This document shows, one piece after another, positions 1 to 10,589 of a stretch of DNA of 64,000 nt. The notes under the pieces were generated by a model. The model saw only the letters and a program-made list of their open reading frames with translations. It was not told where the DNA came from and ran no database searches. Within the stretch, counting starts at the first letter, position 1; the number at the start of each line of letters is the position of its first letter. The translations under genes were made by a program, and so were the position numbers. Origin of the DNA: Symbiodinium microadriaticum (Eukaryota > Sar > Dinophyceae > Suessiales > Symbiodiniaceae); NCBI GenBank assembly GCA_001939145.1, contig LSRX01000305.1:444182-508181 (forward strand). Direction: 5' to 3'.

Positions 1-529
1 TTTTGTTGGTCCTTAAAGCGTCAAACCCCCAGCACCACAGCTTACGGCCAAGATTTTGTAAGCCGAGCCCCACCCTCATGAAAAGCCCAGAAAGCCTTCT
101 GTGCTGACCAGCGACATTCATATGTGTCAGCCGACATCACGGCCCAATCTCCTGAAGCGGTTTAGGGTTGATTGTCTAGGGTTTAGGCTGTCTCACTTAC
201 ACTTCAATGACTAAGTGCGCCATCCAGAAGTCTTCAGATCTCAGCCACAACCCGAAATCGAAAACCCTCACGCGTGGGGGCAGTGTTCGTGTGGGAGTTC
301 GGGCCAGTCCTCATGTGGACATCTGCTAAACTTGGATTCCTAATATTCCGTGAGACCGGGAAACCTGACCGGGATCACCCATTTGATGGGGTCACCCCGG
401 TCACCCCACCCACGGCGGGTTTGGAAGGGAATCTATTTCAAGTCCACATGTTGCTGTCGGCCCCCGTTTGAACGGCCAGTGGAATTCGTGATACCCGAAG
501 CTGCCACAGGCTTTTCGACGGGTGGGCTT
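1..529. repeat. Segmental duplication, copy 1
   Basis: This segment matches 997-1528 almost base for base for the first ~330 bp and then with small indels. It is cut by the window edge, so the true left end is unknown. It contains a few telomere-like heptamers near 160-190. No coding signal is evident: the open frames are short and are disrupted between the copies by indels that are not multiples of three. Confidence 0.92.
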
Positions 530-996
530 CTCCTAGTATGGAAGGCTGGCTAAGTATTATTTTACACTATTCCTCACGGCTCCATGATTGTACGGTCCTG
601 CTGCACTTAACCTCCAAACTCTGCATGTTTGATTATTACAGCGCCTCAATTCCTTTTGTCTGTCCGTCTGTCCATACTCGTCAGAAGGATTTCGTTTGCA
701 AGGTGTCGCATTTGGTGTAGGTCCCGGCCATATGATATAAACCGTCCCGATAAAACCCGGTGCAGCCTCTAAGAGCTCGCTAAACCCCAACACGAGTCCT
801 ATTCAAAATCCCCATTCTGGCCATCCGCTTGAAAAGAGCCCAATCTGGCTCTGTCTTACCTTAGCTTTTTTTGACCATATAAAGGTAAGATGCTTTGTTC
901 GGGGTTTCTACTTGTTAAAACCGCTAAGGGTCCGGGGTAGTCTCGAGGTAAGCCCTTTGCAGTGATCAAGAGGCTGTTCAGAAGCCTTCTCACTCC
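530..996. other. Unique spacer between duplicated segments
   Basis: No gene recognised. If the duplication is tandem with a 996-bp unit, this is the rest of the unit; only one copy is in the window. Short open frames on both strands look random. Confidence 0.5.
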
Positions 997-1528
997 TTTT
1001 GTTGGTCCTTAAAGCGTCAAACCCCCAGCACCACAGCTTACGGCCAAGATTTTGTAAGCCGAGCCCCACCCTCATGAAAAGCCCAGAAAGCCTTCTGTGC
1101 TGACCAGCGACATTCATATGTGTCAGCCGACATCACGGCCCAATCTCCTGAAGCGGTTTAGGGTTGATTGTCTAGGGTTTAGGCTGTCTCACTTACACTT
1201 CAATGACTAAGTGCGCCATCCAGAAGTCTTCAGATCTTAGACACAACCCGAAATCGAAAACCCTCACTTGTGAGGGCAGTGTTCGTGTGGGAGTTCGGGC
1301 CAGTCCTCATGTGGACATCTGCTGAACTTGGATTCCTACCAACTCAATGGTTCGCCAATTCCGTGAGACCGGCATCACCCATTTGATGGGGTCACCCGGG
1401 CGACGGCGGGCTGGGAAGGGAATCTAATTCAAGACGACTCCCCGCATGTTGTTGTCGGCCGCTTTTGAACGGCCAGGGTATTTCGTGATACCCGGACAGA
1501 CTGCCACAGGCTTTCGACGGGTGGTCTT
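997..1528. repeat. Segmental duplication, copy 2
   Basis: Near-identical to 1-529, offset 996 bp. It carries about 20 extra bases around 1340-1360 (CAACTCAATGG and neighbours) that copy 1 lacks, and lacks about 12 bases that copy 1 has near 360-372. Divergence becomes abrupt after the shared CGACGGGTGG string. Confidence 0.92.
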
Positions 1529-1747
1529 GACAGCCATCACATGATTGTCGCCCACAGTGCAAGCAAGAAATGCAGGGTACCGCAATAATGGTTTCAACTC
1601 TGAAATTTAACACACCTGGGCGTGGATACATCATCAGATGAGGATATAGGTTTAAACGCGCAGGATCGCAATCGAGCCGATAGAACTGATCAGGCTTCAT
1701 GACACAACGCCGTGCCGATGGAATAGCCAAATACCGCTACAGAGGCA

Positions 1748-1886
1748 TTCGCCCTAAACCCCAAACCCTTTTATAAACCCTAAACCCCGAAACCCGAAAC
1801 CCTGAAGTAAATCCTACACCCTAAACCCCAAACCCTTTTATAGACCCTACACCCTGAATTAAATCCTACACCCTAAACCCCAAATT
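1748..1886. repeat. Degenerate CCCTAAA array with 52-bp period
   Basis: Telomere-like heptamers (CCCTAAA, CCCCAAA, CCCGAAA) are arranged in an imperfect repeat: the string TAAATCCTACACC begins at 1808 and again at 1860. This is array growth by unequal exchange, not a chromosome end. Confidence 0.8.
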
Positions 1887-1972
1887 GGCATCACGACATG
1901 ATATAGCGACAGTTTCATCAAAAGGGACCCAGCTCCTTCGTCGCACCTTGACATAGGGTTTGTTGTAACCCC

Positions 1973-2077
1973 AAGGGTCCAAAGGACCCAGTAATCACAT
2001 ACTTGGGTTACAGATAGTAGTTTTTTTTGTAGGTTAGTATTCAAAAGAGTATATGATTATTAGGTACTTGGACCCTT
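1973..2077. mobile_element. Foldback element, family F
   Basis: It begins AAGGGTCCAAAGGACC and ends TACTTGGACCCTT; the ends pair as imperfect inverted repeats of about 25 bp. It is the reverse complement of the copy at 2640-2738 at high identity. TA follows the right end; the left TA is lost. Non-autonomous, no ORF. Confidence 0.85.
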
Positions 2078-2638
2078 AGGGTAACATTTGACCGTCGACG
2101 CGCATCACGCTGGTACGTCATAGCAGGACACATGACCCTTATAGTAGTAAAGCAGCTAGGGAGCTGCTGGCAGAGCTGTCACGTCGTAATCGGGATTTAG
2201 TCCGGCCACAACACCTTCTAAAGATAAAGTCGGGTTGTGCACGACTGCACCCTAAACCCTATACTCATCATCCTTGGAGTTGGCGTTAGTTCTGCAAAGT
2301 TGTATTTTCCAATTGTTAGCATTCGCAAGCTTTCTCGGTCGTGGAACCCCCTTTCGGGATCGGGTTCTGGGTTTGGAATTTATTGTTCAGGGCATACTCA
2401 CATGGTTTGGGATCTGGGCTATTTACGGCACAGCATAACTGCTTCCCAATATGTTGTCAATGTTCTTTTTTAGGAAGGTTGAGGGGGAAGCCGCTTCTAG
2501 CACTATAGGCTTGTCTGTTCTTAAGATAGTGCTTCAGGATTTGATTCTGCCCTTTTGTGGTTTCGGGTTTAGGCTTCACGGCATGCTTTTGTTAAAAAGA
2601 GGAGTGAGGGAAAAAGGCTCAGCTCACACTCTTCCCTT
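2078..2638. other. Unique DNA between two opposite F elements
   Basis: No gene recognised. Two short open frames (2237-2473 and 2451-2675) overlap and the second runs into the F element, so they are probably chance. Confidence 0.5.
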
Positions 2639-2639
2639 A

Positions 2640-2738
2640 AGGGTCCAAGTACCTAATAGTCATATGCTCTTCTGAAAACTAACCTACAAAACTACTATCC
2701 GTAACCCAAGTACATGATTGTTAGGTCCTTTGGACCCT
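2640..2738. mobile_element. Foldback element, family F, TA-flanked
   Basis: AGGGTCCAAGTACC at the left and GGACCCT at the right, with TA at 2638-2639 and 2739-2740. Inner arms (CTAATAGTCAT / ATGATTGTTAG) also pair. Opposite orientation to 1973-2077; third full copy at 26815. Confidence 0.9.
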
Positions 2739-2851
2739 TAGTACCTAAACCCTATAAACCCTAAACCCTTCGGGTTCCCGCCCAGGTGTCTTTTGGTGCT
2801 CGCAGTGCTGGCAGCTCTGCGACCAAACGGGCCAGATACTTACTTATTAAC

Positions 2852-2956
2852 GGTTTAGGGTTTAGGGGTTAGGGGTTAGGGTTTAGGGGACTTATTAGAG
2901 AGTGCGGAGGGCTTAAACCCTAAACCCCCAAACCCCTAAACCTCTAACCCCCCCCC
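2852..2956. repeat. Head-to-head telomere-like island
   Basis: TTTAGGG-type repeats run to 2889; after a 24-bp spacer, CCCTAAA-type repeats run from 2914 into a C tract. This orientation (G-rich strand, then C-rich strand) is that of a telomere fusion point, but both arms are short and degenerate. Confidence 0.85.
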
Positions 2957-2960
2957 NCCC
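2950..2960. other. C homopolymer with ambiguous base (N at 2957)
   Basis: A run of C interrupted by N. Likely a sequencing or consensus problem in a homopolymer. Confidence 0.8.
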
Positions 2961-3627
2961 GCCAAACACCCTTAGGCTTGCTCCAAGTAGGGTTTCGCGG
3001 GAGAAAACCCTGCAGTCATGCAATCTACCCTTGTTCACATTCCGAGTCACTGCGACCTCCTACCTACCACCCACCGTCCCGAATCGATGGAACATGCAGA
3101 GGCTTAAGTGTCCTGAATCCCAAACCCTAAACCGAACACTCTCGTGAGAAGGTGGTGGGACGATCCTGCATGGCAGGCGAAGCCATCTCAAACACCGCAG
3201 CAGCTTCATCGCGACGTTCATCTTCATGACTTGTTTACCCTAAACACCAGGGCCAAAACCGAAATATTCTTCCTCAGCCCTAATCCCTGGATCCATTACC
3301 ACCGTCAGCCTACACCCAAGAGAGAAGACTAGCCGTGGCAAGCAGCAGACAAAAAAAAAAAAGAACAAAAACGGCTAGGCTGGCCTGGTTGGAAGGTCGG
3401 CTGCCTCTTCAGGACGGGTTTAGAGTTGAGGTAGGGCTTAGGACTTAGGGCCTTAGGGGCTTAGTAACTATGGGTTAGGGTTCAGGGTTTAGGAAAGATT
3501 TTTTCCTGCTCGGCTCTACAGATCGCAGTGATTGTGGTTCGTCCATGTTAGGGGTGCAGGCTTGGTGGTTCCGCTGCAGGGCGTTCTACGGGTGCTTCTT
3601 ATCATGAGCTAGGTCGAGCAGCACAGC
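2961..3627. other. No gene seen
   Basis: Unique sequence with scattered telomere-like heptamers (3120-3135, 3418-3492) and an A12 tract at 3351-3362. The longest open frame (3144-3332, 62 codons) has no recognisable features. Confidence 0.5.
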
Positions 3628-3657
3628 GATGATGATGATGATGATGATGAGGCTGAC

Positions 3658-3689
<32 letters not shown>

Positions 3690-3747
3690 GGCTGCTGCTG
3701 ATGATGCTGCTGATGATGATGATGATGATGATGATTGCGATGGCGAT
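3628..3747. repeat. GAT trinucleotide microsatellite
   Basis: (GAT)n with GCT and GAC interruptions, about 120 bp. It creates apparent poly-His and poly-Ile frames on the minus strand and poly-Met on the plus strand; all are repeat translations, not genes. Confidence 0.95.
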
Positions 3748-3908
3748 GGTGTTTGGTGATACTGGCGATGCTGATACTGACGACGAAAGGCATGGAGGCA
3801 ATTAAATTACGGCAGGAGGAGGAGGTAGTCATGACGATGGTGATCATTGCCATGTTGCTGGGTATTGTTTGGCTAGGACTCACGGTTGAAGATTTAACAG
3901 CTCTTCCG

Positions 3909-3976
3909 CCCCATCCATCCCTCCCTCCCTCCCTCCCTCCCTCCATCCATCCATCCATCCATGACGCATGCATGCA
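3909..3976. repeat. CCCT/CATC then CATG tetranucleotide repeat
   Basis: CCATCCATCCCTCCCTCC-type repeat grading through (CATC)n into (GCAT)n. A compound microsatellite in which the unit drifts by single substitutions. Confidence 0.93.
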
Positions 3977-4793
3977 TGGATGCGCACATACCTCAACCCT
4001 AAACCCGCCTTCCTTCATATGATCATCAAGCTTGCAGCATGAAGGAGCCCGTCCCCAGGGCCAGGTCTTTGCTGGTCAGCTTTTTTGGAGTTTGGGGATG
4101 GTTTCAGGAACCCTGTCCCTAAACACCCGAAGCCCTAGGCTTCTCGAAGCAGAGAACGCGAGGTCCGTTTCGCCCGAAGCCCTGAAGCTCAGCCCACCCT
4201 AAACCCTCCTAAAGACCGGGGAGGAGTCTAGGCGTCGTCCCAGCCGATTAGCGCGACAAGCAGAGAAGGACATCGTCGGCGGACTCAGTGGAACTTCGAG
4301 TTCAGGGTTGGCTGAGTTAGGTCGGAGACCTGTCATAGTTTGGTAATAAGATGGTGTACACACTGCGAGCGGCAGCATCGCCTCTGCAATTGCAGGTTGC
4401 CCTAGCGCTGTCTGCATGTTGTTGCATCGGTGTCGGATCATGTTGAGTGAGGCACGTCCTGACGTTTAACGTGCGTTAGAATAATTACGGTTTAGTGCCC
4501 CGAACCCTCAAGAACCCGCTGATCCACCCACAGCTCGAAGTGATGTGCCATGCGTCCTTACCTCAAAACAGACCCAGGTCGTGTCCAGGCAAGTTCCGCT
4601 GATCCCAAGACCAAAAAAAGGCTGTATGCTGGGCACCCGCTTTTGTCGGGACTGGTAGCTGGTACCTGTAAACCCTAAACCCTACACCCACCCAGAATTT
4701 CGGGAGGATGTAGAAAGTAGATCCTTTAAGGGGGTTCCTTTCAAGAACCCTTTCGCAGTTATAGGGTCCCAAATTGGTGGGGTTCACTTTCTA
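3977..4793. other. No gene seen
   Basis: Unique sequence with short CCCTAAA blocks at 3995-4005, 4197-4208 and 4671-4688. Open frames at 4199-4441 and 4563-4787 (minus) are under 81 codons and cross telomere-like sequence. Confidence 0.5.
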
Positions 4794-4886
4794 CTTGGAG
4801 GGTCAGGGGACTTAGTAAGTGGGTAATAAGTAGACCTATAAGTACCCTAGAAGAGGTCCTAATTGGGGTTATGATACTTATAAGCT
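4794..4886. mobile_element. Foldback element, family D, right end missing
   Basis: It starts CTTGGAGGGTCAGGGG after a TA at 4792-4793 and follows the D consensus (GACTTAGTAAG, CCTATAAGTACC, TAATTGGGGTTAT) but stops without the pairing right end. A partial copy. Confidence 0.7.
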
Positions 4887-5681
4887 ACAACATTTGTGCA
4901 TGTAGGGTCGTAGTTCGGAGCATCGGTCGTGCTGTTTTCTAGATGGCATGATGGGTATGCAGCCCCCGTGGTAGAATCCCTTTGTCGTTTGATTCATGCG
5001 AAGAGCCCATGCGTCCATTAAATTAGGTCTTGAGTTACGGCTTGTAGGGTTTAGGGCTTCTGGCCCGAATTTAAACGCCAGAGGGCAATTCAGACATAGC
5101 TTGAAGTTTAGTCCGATTCGAAATTGTCCATTTTTAAAACTCCTGAACCCTGGAAGGCCAAGGCCACAAGCCCGAAGCCATCCTAAACTCTGAACCCTAA
5201 ACCCTAAACCCTGAAACAGTAGGTCGCAATGTTCCTGAACCCATTATCTGCCCACAATGCAGGCTTTCATGGGTTTAGGGGTTGAGGGTTTCCCCAGTGA
5301 CTTTAACACCTGAGGCTCGATGCCCTGAACTGTAAACCGACACCTGGATCCAACGAAGGCGGCCTGTGCTAGCTCGTCAGGCCACAAAAGAGTCCCTAAA
5401 CAGCAACTGTCAACAAAACCACATCCGTAACTTATATACCCTAAACCCTATAAACCCTAAACCTAAATACCCTAAGCCCTAAACCCTAAACCTAAATACC
5501 CTACACCCTAAATACGCTGAAGAGCCAAATCCTACAGTTCACTAAAGCCCTTTAAGCCTTTCAGCGTTCCTTAGAGCCTTGCTGGAACCCCCTACTACGA
5601 AGGGTTATAGTAACCCTTCAAGAAGCCCGTAATCAGGGTTCCACTAAGGGCTCCTCTCAGGGGTACGTACTGCGGTGCAAC
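4887..5681. other. No gene seen; telomere-like blocks and a hairpin
   Basis: CCCTAAA blocks at 5188-5210 and 5439-5513; the latter contains an internal duplication around ACCTAAATACCCT. A 9-bp perfect hairpin with a TAG loop (arms GAAGGGTTA / TAACCCTTC) lies at 5599-5619. No gene recognised. Confidence 0.6.
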
Positions 5682-5795
5682 TATATGGGGGGTTTCCGAA
5701 AATAGGGGACCCTCATATAGCACCTTAAATAGTAGGATCCTTATTATAAGGACCCCAAAATAAGGTACCCCTAATTTTCGGAAAGTCCCATATGG
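5682..5795. mobile_element. Foldback element, family K
   Basis: Left arm TATATGGGGGGTTTCCGAAA pairs with right arm TTTCGGAAAGTCCCATATGG. The core TAAATAGTAGGATCCTTATT recurs at 60092-60178. Non-autonomous. Confidence 0.8.
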
Positions 5796-6167
5796 TCCCT
5801 TATAAGGGCTCCTTAAAAGAAAAACTTGAGACGCTCCGGGAGGCCCCAGGCCGATAGTCGAGCTGCCCTACTACCAGCAGCCTCTGCCTCTGCGAGCGGA
5901 AGTTTTCGAGTTATGAAATGTTGGCTTCTCGGGGCTAGGGTTTTAAAGTCCGGGGTTTGCAGTTTAGGTTTCGGGGTCTAAAGTGTTTAGGTTTATAGGG
6001 GTTTCGAGTTGCAAGATTTGCGTTTATCTGCCGTGCTTCCTACACACGGGCCCCAGGGGGCACGGTTTTTTAGTCGTAGCACATTCCCGCTCAGGGAGCA
6101 TGCAGCCTCACTGTAGGATCTAGCATGGTTGCAACCTCGGCCCCTCTAGATGAGTATGGGACCGGCA
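5796..6167. other. No gene seen
   Basis: Unique sequence with very degenerate G-rich telomere-like words at 5930-6010. No open frame of note. Confidence 0.5.
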
Positions 6168-6258
6168 CCCTATAGGGCTCTAAGGACCCATATGTTGTAA
6201 GACTGTTGAGCCCAAAGACCACACTTTATATACGGCTTTTGTGCTGTGTGAGCCTGCG
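6168..6258. mobile_element. Foldback element, family H, diverged
   Basis: AGGGCTCTAAGGACCCATAT, AGCCCAAAGACCACACTTTATAT and a terminal GAGCC correspond in order to the better copy at 42020-42109. Ends are eroded. Confidence 0.65.
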
Positions 6259-6719
6259 GGGAACACTTCCAGCCCTTGTTCCACTGGCCAGATTCAAGGG
6301 CCCTAAACCCTAAACCCTAAAGTAGCGTTGGCTCTGTTGGGGTTCAGGGGCTTGGGGGTCGAGGTTCATGCGGGTTCAGATTTTTAACTTTACAGTTTCT
6401 AAGGGTTCGCCCGTAGCTCCTGACATACTTTACTGTACATTTCCCCTCCCTGCTCTCTCAGGAAGAGTGTGGAGATCAAATCATGTCAGACTTAGCCCGA
6501 GAAGCCCCCCGGTACCCCAAAAAGCACTCAATAGTCACGACTCTTCACCATGTCTGCAGCTTCCTCAAACCCCAAAGCAAAGGACTCTAAAGCCCGAAAC
6601 AAAACTCAACCCGAACCCAACCCGGCATCACTAACCCTGAGCGCGTCAACCTAAAGCCGAAGACCATATTCGACACCACCGTTCAGGCTGTACAGTGCAT
6701 ATGCTTTGGCTTTAACCTT
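6259..6719. other. No gene seen
   Basis: Three clean CCCTAAA units lie at 6301-6321. The 88-codon frame at 6368-6634 ends in telomere-like translation (asparagine-proline-rich) and has no features of a known family. Confidence 0.5.
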
Positions 6720-7152
6720 CACCTACCTACCTACCTACCTACCTACCTACCTACCTACCGACCTACCTACCCACCTACCTACCTGCCTGCCTGCCTGCCT
6801 GCCTACCTGCCTGCCTGCCTACCTGCCTGCCTGCCTACCTACCTACCTACCTACTTACCTACCTACCTACCTACCTACCTACCTACCTACCTAACCTACC
6901 TACCTACCTACCTACCTACCTACCTACCTACCTACCTACCTACAAACCTACCGACCTACCTACCCACCTACCTACCTACCTACCTACTACCTACCTACCT
7001 ACCTACCTACCTACCTACACCTACCTACACCTACCTACCTACCTACCTACCTACCTACGTACCTACCTACCTACCTACCTACCTACCTACCTACCTACGT
7101 ACCTACCTACCTACCTACCTACCTACCTACCTACCTACCTACCTACCTACCT
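6720..7152. repeat. CTAC/CTGC tetranucleotide array, ~430 bp
   Basis: More than 100 tandem CTAC units with a block of CTGC units at 6784-6836 and occasional CTTAC, CGTAC or CTAACC variants. The CTAC and CTGC blocks suggest a founding substitution that was then amplified. The apparent Leu-Pro-Thr repeat frame is a translation artefact. Confidence 0.97.
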
Positions 7153-8001
7153 GCGCACTCTCACCCGCACACCGTTCGCCCCCTCCTCCCTTCCGCCACA
7201 ACACCCGAACCTTAAACTTTCGCGCAAAAGCCCACCCAGGCCTCACGTCCCAGACGGCGCCGACCGACGTCCCGGCCCGATCCGGCCCGCTCCCCTTGAT
7301 TCCTCTAAGGCTTCGGATTCTGGGTTTCAGTGCCTCCTTGAAGGGGTCCTGTTATGTTACTCGTAGCCAGAGACATTTTGGCTTCAAGATCCCATCGGCA
7401 TTCCTTTTTTGCTTGATATCATTTGTTGAGAAAATCTTTTCGGGGCTGCTTCATCCGAAAGGCTTGTCAGGCCCCGGAACATCCCCATCTCCAACGATGA
7501 AGTGCTGCTCGCCAATGTACAGTAACTTCCAAAGTATTCACAAGTTCGCGTTCAGTTCACGCCGCAGACGGAACGACATGACGTTCGCTACCGGTGCCGA
7601 AGACTGACGACCTGCTACTTTGAGCTGAAACATCTGGCACTGTATGTTTGGCTGTAATGCATGTCTGTTCGTCTGGCTGATTGTCTGTATGCATGCATGT
7701 GCGTAGCCGTACGTAGGTGTGTAATTGTGTATGTATGCATGTTAGTGTTAGTGCGTTGTTTGCGACGGTGCGAAAAGTATCGTAGACTACGGTAGTCACG
7801 GTCAGGTGTCGTACATGTACAGTAGTAATGGGGCAGCGTGAGACGATACAGGACGCCCTAACAGCGATATCCAAACTGCAGCAATCTTGAACAATCTTGC
7901 CATTGCGCCGATACTACAGGAGTCATGAACAAACAAAATGGACGTCCTGTCACTTTAGTGCATGTTTGAACAGATGTACCGCACAGCTTCTCTCTTTTCG
8001 T
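7153..8001. other. No gene recognised; GC-rich then mixed DNA
   Basis: 7153-7290 is GC-rich and C-skewed. A 103-codon plus-strand frame (7296-7607) and an overlapping 105-codon minus frame (7557-7874) exist; neither shows a motif. 7680-7745 is rich in GCATG/TGTATG words resembling decayed microsatellite. Confidence 0.45.
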
Positions 8002-8060
8002 GTCTCTGTCTCTGTCTCTGTGTGTGTGTGTGTGTCTGTTTGTCTGTTTGTTTGTGCAGG
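8002..8060. repeat. TCTCTG / TG / TTTG microsatellite
   Basis: (TCTCTG)n, then (TG)n, then (TTTGTC)n. It makes Val-Cys and Leu-Cys frames that should not be read as protein. Confidence 0.92.
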
Positions 8061-9065
8061 TGTCCCAAATCTCTCGTTTTCAGTAAACACAAAGGAAAAG
8101 CAGAGACCCAGAGCCCAAGCCATGCAAGGGGTCTCGTCTTCCGGCAGTCCATCCCTGTCCGGGCCCCTGAGTTAGAGAGTAGGGTTTCGCGGTTTCGCAG
8201 GATTTAGGCAGGTTCTTGGTTTGGGGCTAAGGGGTCCAAGTTGATCCACATGTTCATTGGATCCTGTCTGTATCACAGAAGTCTGTCACCTACTGCAAGA
8301 ACCTAATCCCCAAACCCCGAACCCCTAAACCACAAGCCCTAAACCCCCTAAACCATGAAAACCCGTACAATCTCCCAGAACCCTAAAGCTTGATAAGGTA
8401 TGCAGGGATCGGGCTCTTCTCCTGCGATGCAAGTAGCCCAGAAAACAGGCCAAACGATCTGTTTCTTCCGGGATTGGGGTTTAGGGTAGATCTAGTTTCG
8501 TTCTGTTCTGTAGTCTCGCTGTATATCCATTGCACATCCTTCTGGAAGAAACCTGAATACTTGTGAATACGCATATCCTGCAAGAGCTGCTACAGCTTGT
8601 TTTGGCGAATCTGAACTCCAACACTTAGACCCACAACCCTGTGAACTCCTCAATTCAATATCCCTACATCTCTTAACCCTTACCTAAATCCCCACAAGTC
8701 GGCGAAACAATGACCGGGCACCTATACGCGATTCTTGTTCGCTTGTTTACGGGCACTCGAATGTAGATGATCGTAGTTAAGGCAGAAGGGTCCGAGCCTC
8801 CAGATTCCAAGTAATATACCTTAAACTAGGTGCAGTCCTTATCTAATTCCATTCCTGTCCCTCAAAAGCCGCCGTAATCAGGACTTCAATGTAAGGTTAA
8901 GTCTTGAACTCCTAAGCAGGGCTGTATTGCTTAGATGAGGATACACTGGAGACGGGCGTCGATGACTCGAAGCGCGGTGGACTGAAGGGACGCTACGCCA
9001 TGGAGGCTTGTTTAGGCTTTGAAGGTTTAGGTTTGGGGTCTTTAACCGGTTTAGGGCCAGTTTAG
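8061..9065. other. No gene seen
   Basis: Unique sequence with telomere-like words at 8305-8365. Frames 8383-8583 and 8878-9114 (minus) are short and unrecognised. Confidence 0.5.
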
Positions 9066-9588
9066 GGTTTAGGTCTTGGGCTTGGGAGGGAGCTTTGATG
9101 ACTTCACTGCTCACTCTAGTTATAGAGGCCTGAACATTTGCTTAATGATCTCCCCCCAAAGACCCTGTACAAAAGTAGTAGATTCTAAATTTGAGGGTTT
9201 GATCAAGGCATCCGAGTTTGTGTTTCGGGTTTCCCCTTGGTTTCGGGTATGCCTGGACCGTACGAGGCCTACCTTTCCAAGTGTATGGCCTTTTTTTGGT
9301 GGATCAGACACGAGATAGGTTCCATAGGGTCAAGGTAGCGCCTTGAGGGTGCAGGTGCACGGTCTCGCTTTTCAGGGAGCTCCGGGATCATGGGCCATTA
9401 GGCTGCAGATACATAGGTCTGTATGAGTAGGAATCATCGCCGTAGTATAATTGCCACTAGCAACTAGTCATTGAGCCCCGAGAAAAATTCGGAAGCCATC
9501 TGTTGCAGGGTTCCGGCGTCCGGGGATTGCAGGCTTGCAGGTTGGAAAAGCTCCGTCTGAAAGGCCGGGGCGCACAATCTGCGAAGAG
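9066..9588. other. No gene seen
   Basis: It begins with a degenerate TTTAGGG block (9040-9080). Overlapping frames on both strands at 9076-9318 have no recognisable domain. Confidence 0.5.
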
Positions 9589-9645
9589 GGGTTTAGGGTT
9601 TGGGGTTTGGGGTTTCGGGTTTAGAGTCTATAGGGTTTAGGGTTC
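9589..9645. repeat. TTTAGGG/TTTGGGG island
   Basis: G-rich heptamers with variants TTTGGGG and TTTCGGG. Plus-strand orientation; the next islands (9761, 9896) are in the opposite orientation. Confidence 0.88.
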
Positions 9646-9760
9646 AGTGGGTGGTGACAGACTAGTCCAAAACTCATGCCTCGTTGCAACCTACCACATC
9701 TCGGACCACATGTCTAGTTTTGGGCCCTAGAGAATACTTCAAGCCCTACAGGCCCTATTC

Positions 9761-9803
9761 CCTAAACCCCAAGCCCATCCTCCCCCAAACCCTAAACCCT
9801 GAC
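9761..9803. repeat. CCCTAAA-type island
   Basis: CCCTAAACCCCAAGCCC grading into CCCCCAAACCCTAAACCCTGA. Degenerate. Confidence 0.8.
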
Positions 9804-9837
9804 CCGTTCTCAGCCTTAAACCTTGCAGACCCTACTA

Positions 9838-9893
9838 CCCTGGGTCTAAAGCCTGCAAATGGTACCTACTTTGGGCTATTTGGAGCCCCAGGG
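9838..9893. mobile_element. Foldback element, family I, internal deletion
   Basis: CCCTGGGTCTAAAGCC ... CTATTTGGAGCCCCAGGG after TA at 9836-9837. It is the reverse complement of the left half of the 90-bp I copies (24980, 36932) joined to a short right end, so a 56-bp deletion derivative that kept both termini. Confidence 0.8.
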
Positions 9894-9895
9894 AT

Positions 9896-9929
9896 ACACC
9901 CTAAACCCTAAACCCTAAACCCTAAACCA
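9896..9929. repeat. Four near-perfect CCCTAAA units
   Basis: Among the cleanest telomere-type arrays in the window, directly after the I element. Confidence 0.93.
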
Positions 9930-10018
9930 AACGGACAAGATTGTCTGCTGGAAGGTCAAGGAGCACCTGGCTGCCAGACAGTGGCTTGTTGGCCAAGGCC
10001 GTCGGTTTAGAGTTTACC

Positions 10019-10178
10019 TAAACACCCTACAAACCCCTAAACCCCTAAAGCCCTAAACCCTAAACCCTAAACCCCTAAAACCCTAAAACCTTTAAACCCT
10101 AAAGCCCTAAACCCTAAAACCCTAAACCCTAAAACCCCAAAACCCTACAGCCCTAAAACCCTAAAACCCTGAACCCTC
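10019..10178. repeat. CCCTAAA array, ~160 bp
   Basis: Over 20 heptamer to octamer units (CCCTAAA, CCCCTAAA, CCCTAAAA, GCCCTAAA). Length variants by one A or one C are common, unlike a functional telomere. Confidence 0.93.
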
Positions 10179-10500
10179 AAGAGTCGGCAAATAATCGCCC
10201 AACGACTATCGAAGGCTATTCTTCTACATGCGTTTGGGGTCCAGGTAGGGTTTAGGATCAGGGTCTTGGGGTTTGGTGTGCGCGGTTTCAGGGCTTTGGG
10301 CTTTTACCTGCGAGGTTTGGGGCTTTACGGATTTTTTTGAGTTTGGGGCCTTGGGGCGTAGGGCTGGGCCTTCAGCGTGTAGGGCTCTGGGCCTGGGTTT
10401 TGCTTATAACATCCCGAGTTTCAGACCAAAGCCAGAAACTTGTCAGGCCCAACCTCAACATCGGACGCGGTTCAGGGCTCATGCGCAACCCTAAACCCTA
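10179..10500. other. No gene seen
   Basis: Degenerate G-rich words to 10400, then unique sequence ending in CCCTAAACCCTA, the target of the next element. Confidence 0.5.
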
Positions 10501-10589
10501 CCCCTAAGGCTCAAAATAGCCCAAAAGCCTTAGAGAGAGTAGTCTTTGGGCCCCAAAGCCTTAAAATATGAGTCCTCAGAGCCTTAGGG
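10501..10589. mobile_element. Foldback element, family H, TA-flanked in a telomere-like site
   Basis: CCCCTAAGGCTCAAAATAGC ... GAGCCTTAGGG with TA at 10499-10500 and 10590-10591. It is the reverse complement of 42020-42109 along its length. Removing it and one TA joins CTAAACCC-TA-ACCCTCAACCC, an intact telomere-like run. Confidence 0.9.

Noticed and set aside
3586-4022. Poly-His, poly-Ile and Pro/Ser frames
   Set aside because: GAT and CATC microsatellite translations.
6706-6894. Leu-Pro-Thr-Tyr repeat protein frame
   Set aside because: Translation of the CTAC array; no sequence outside the repeat.
9896-10178. A true chromosome end
   Set aside because: The arrays are internal, short, length-variable, and are followed by unique DNA in both directions.
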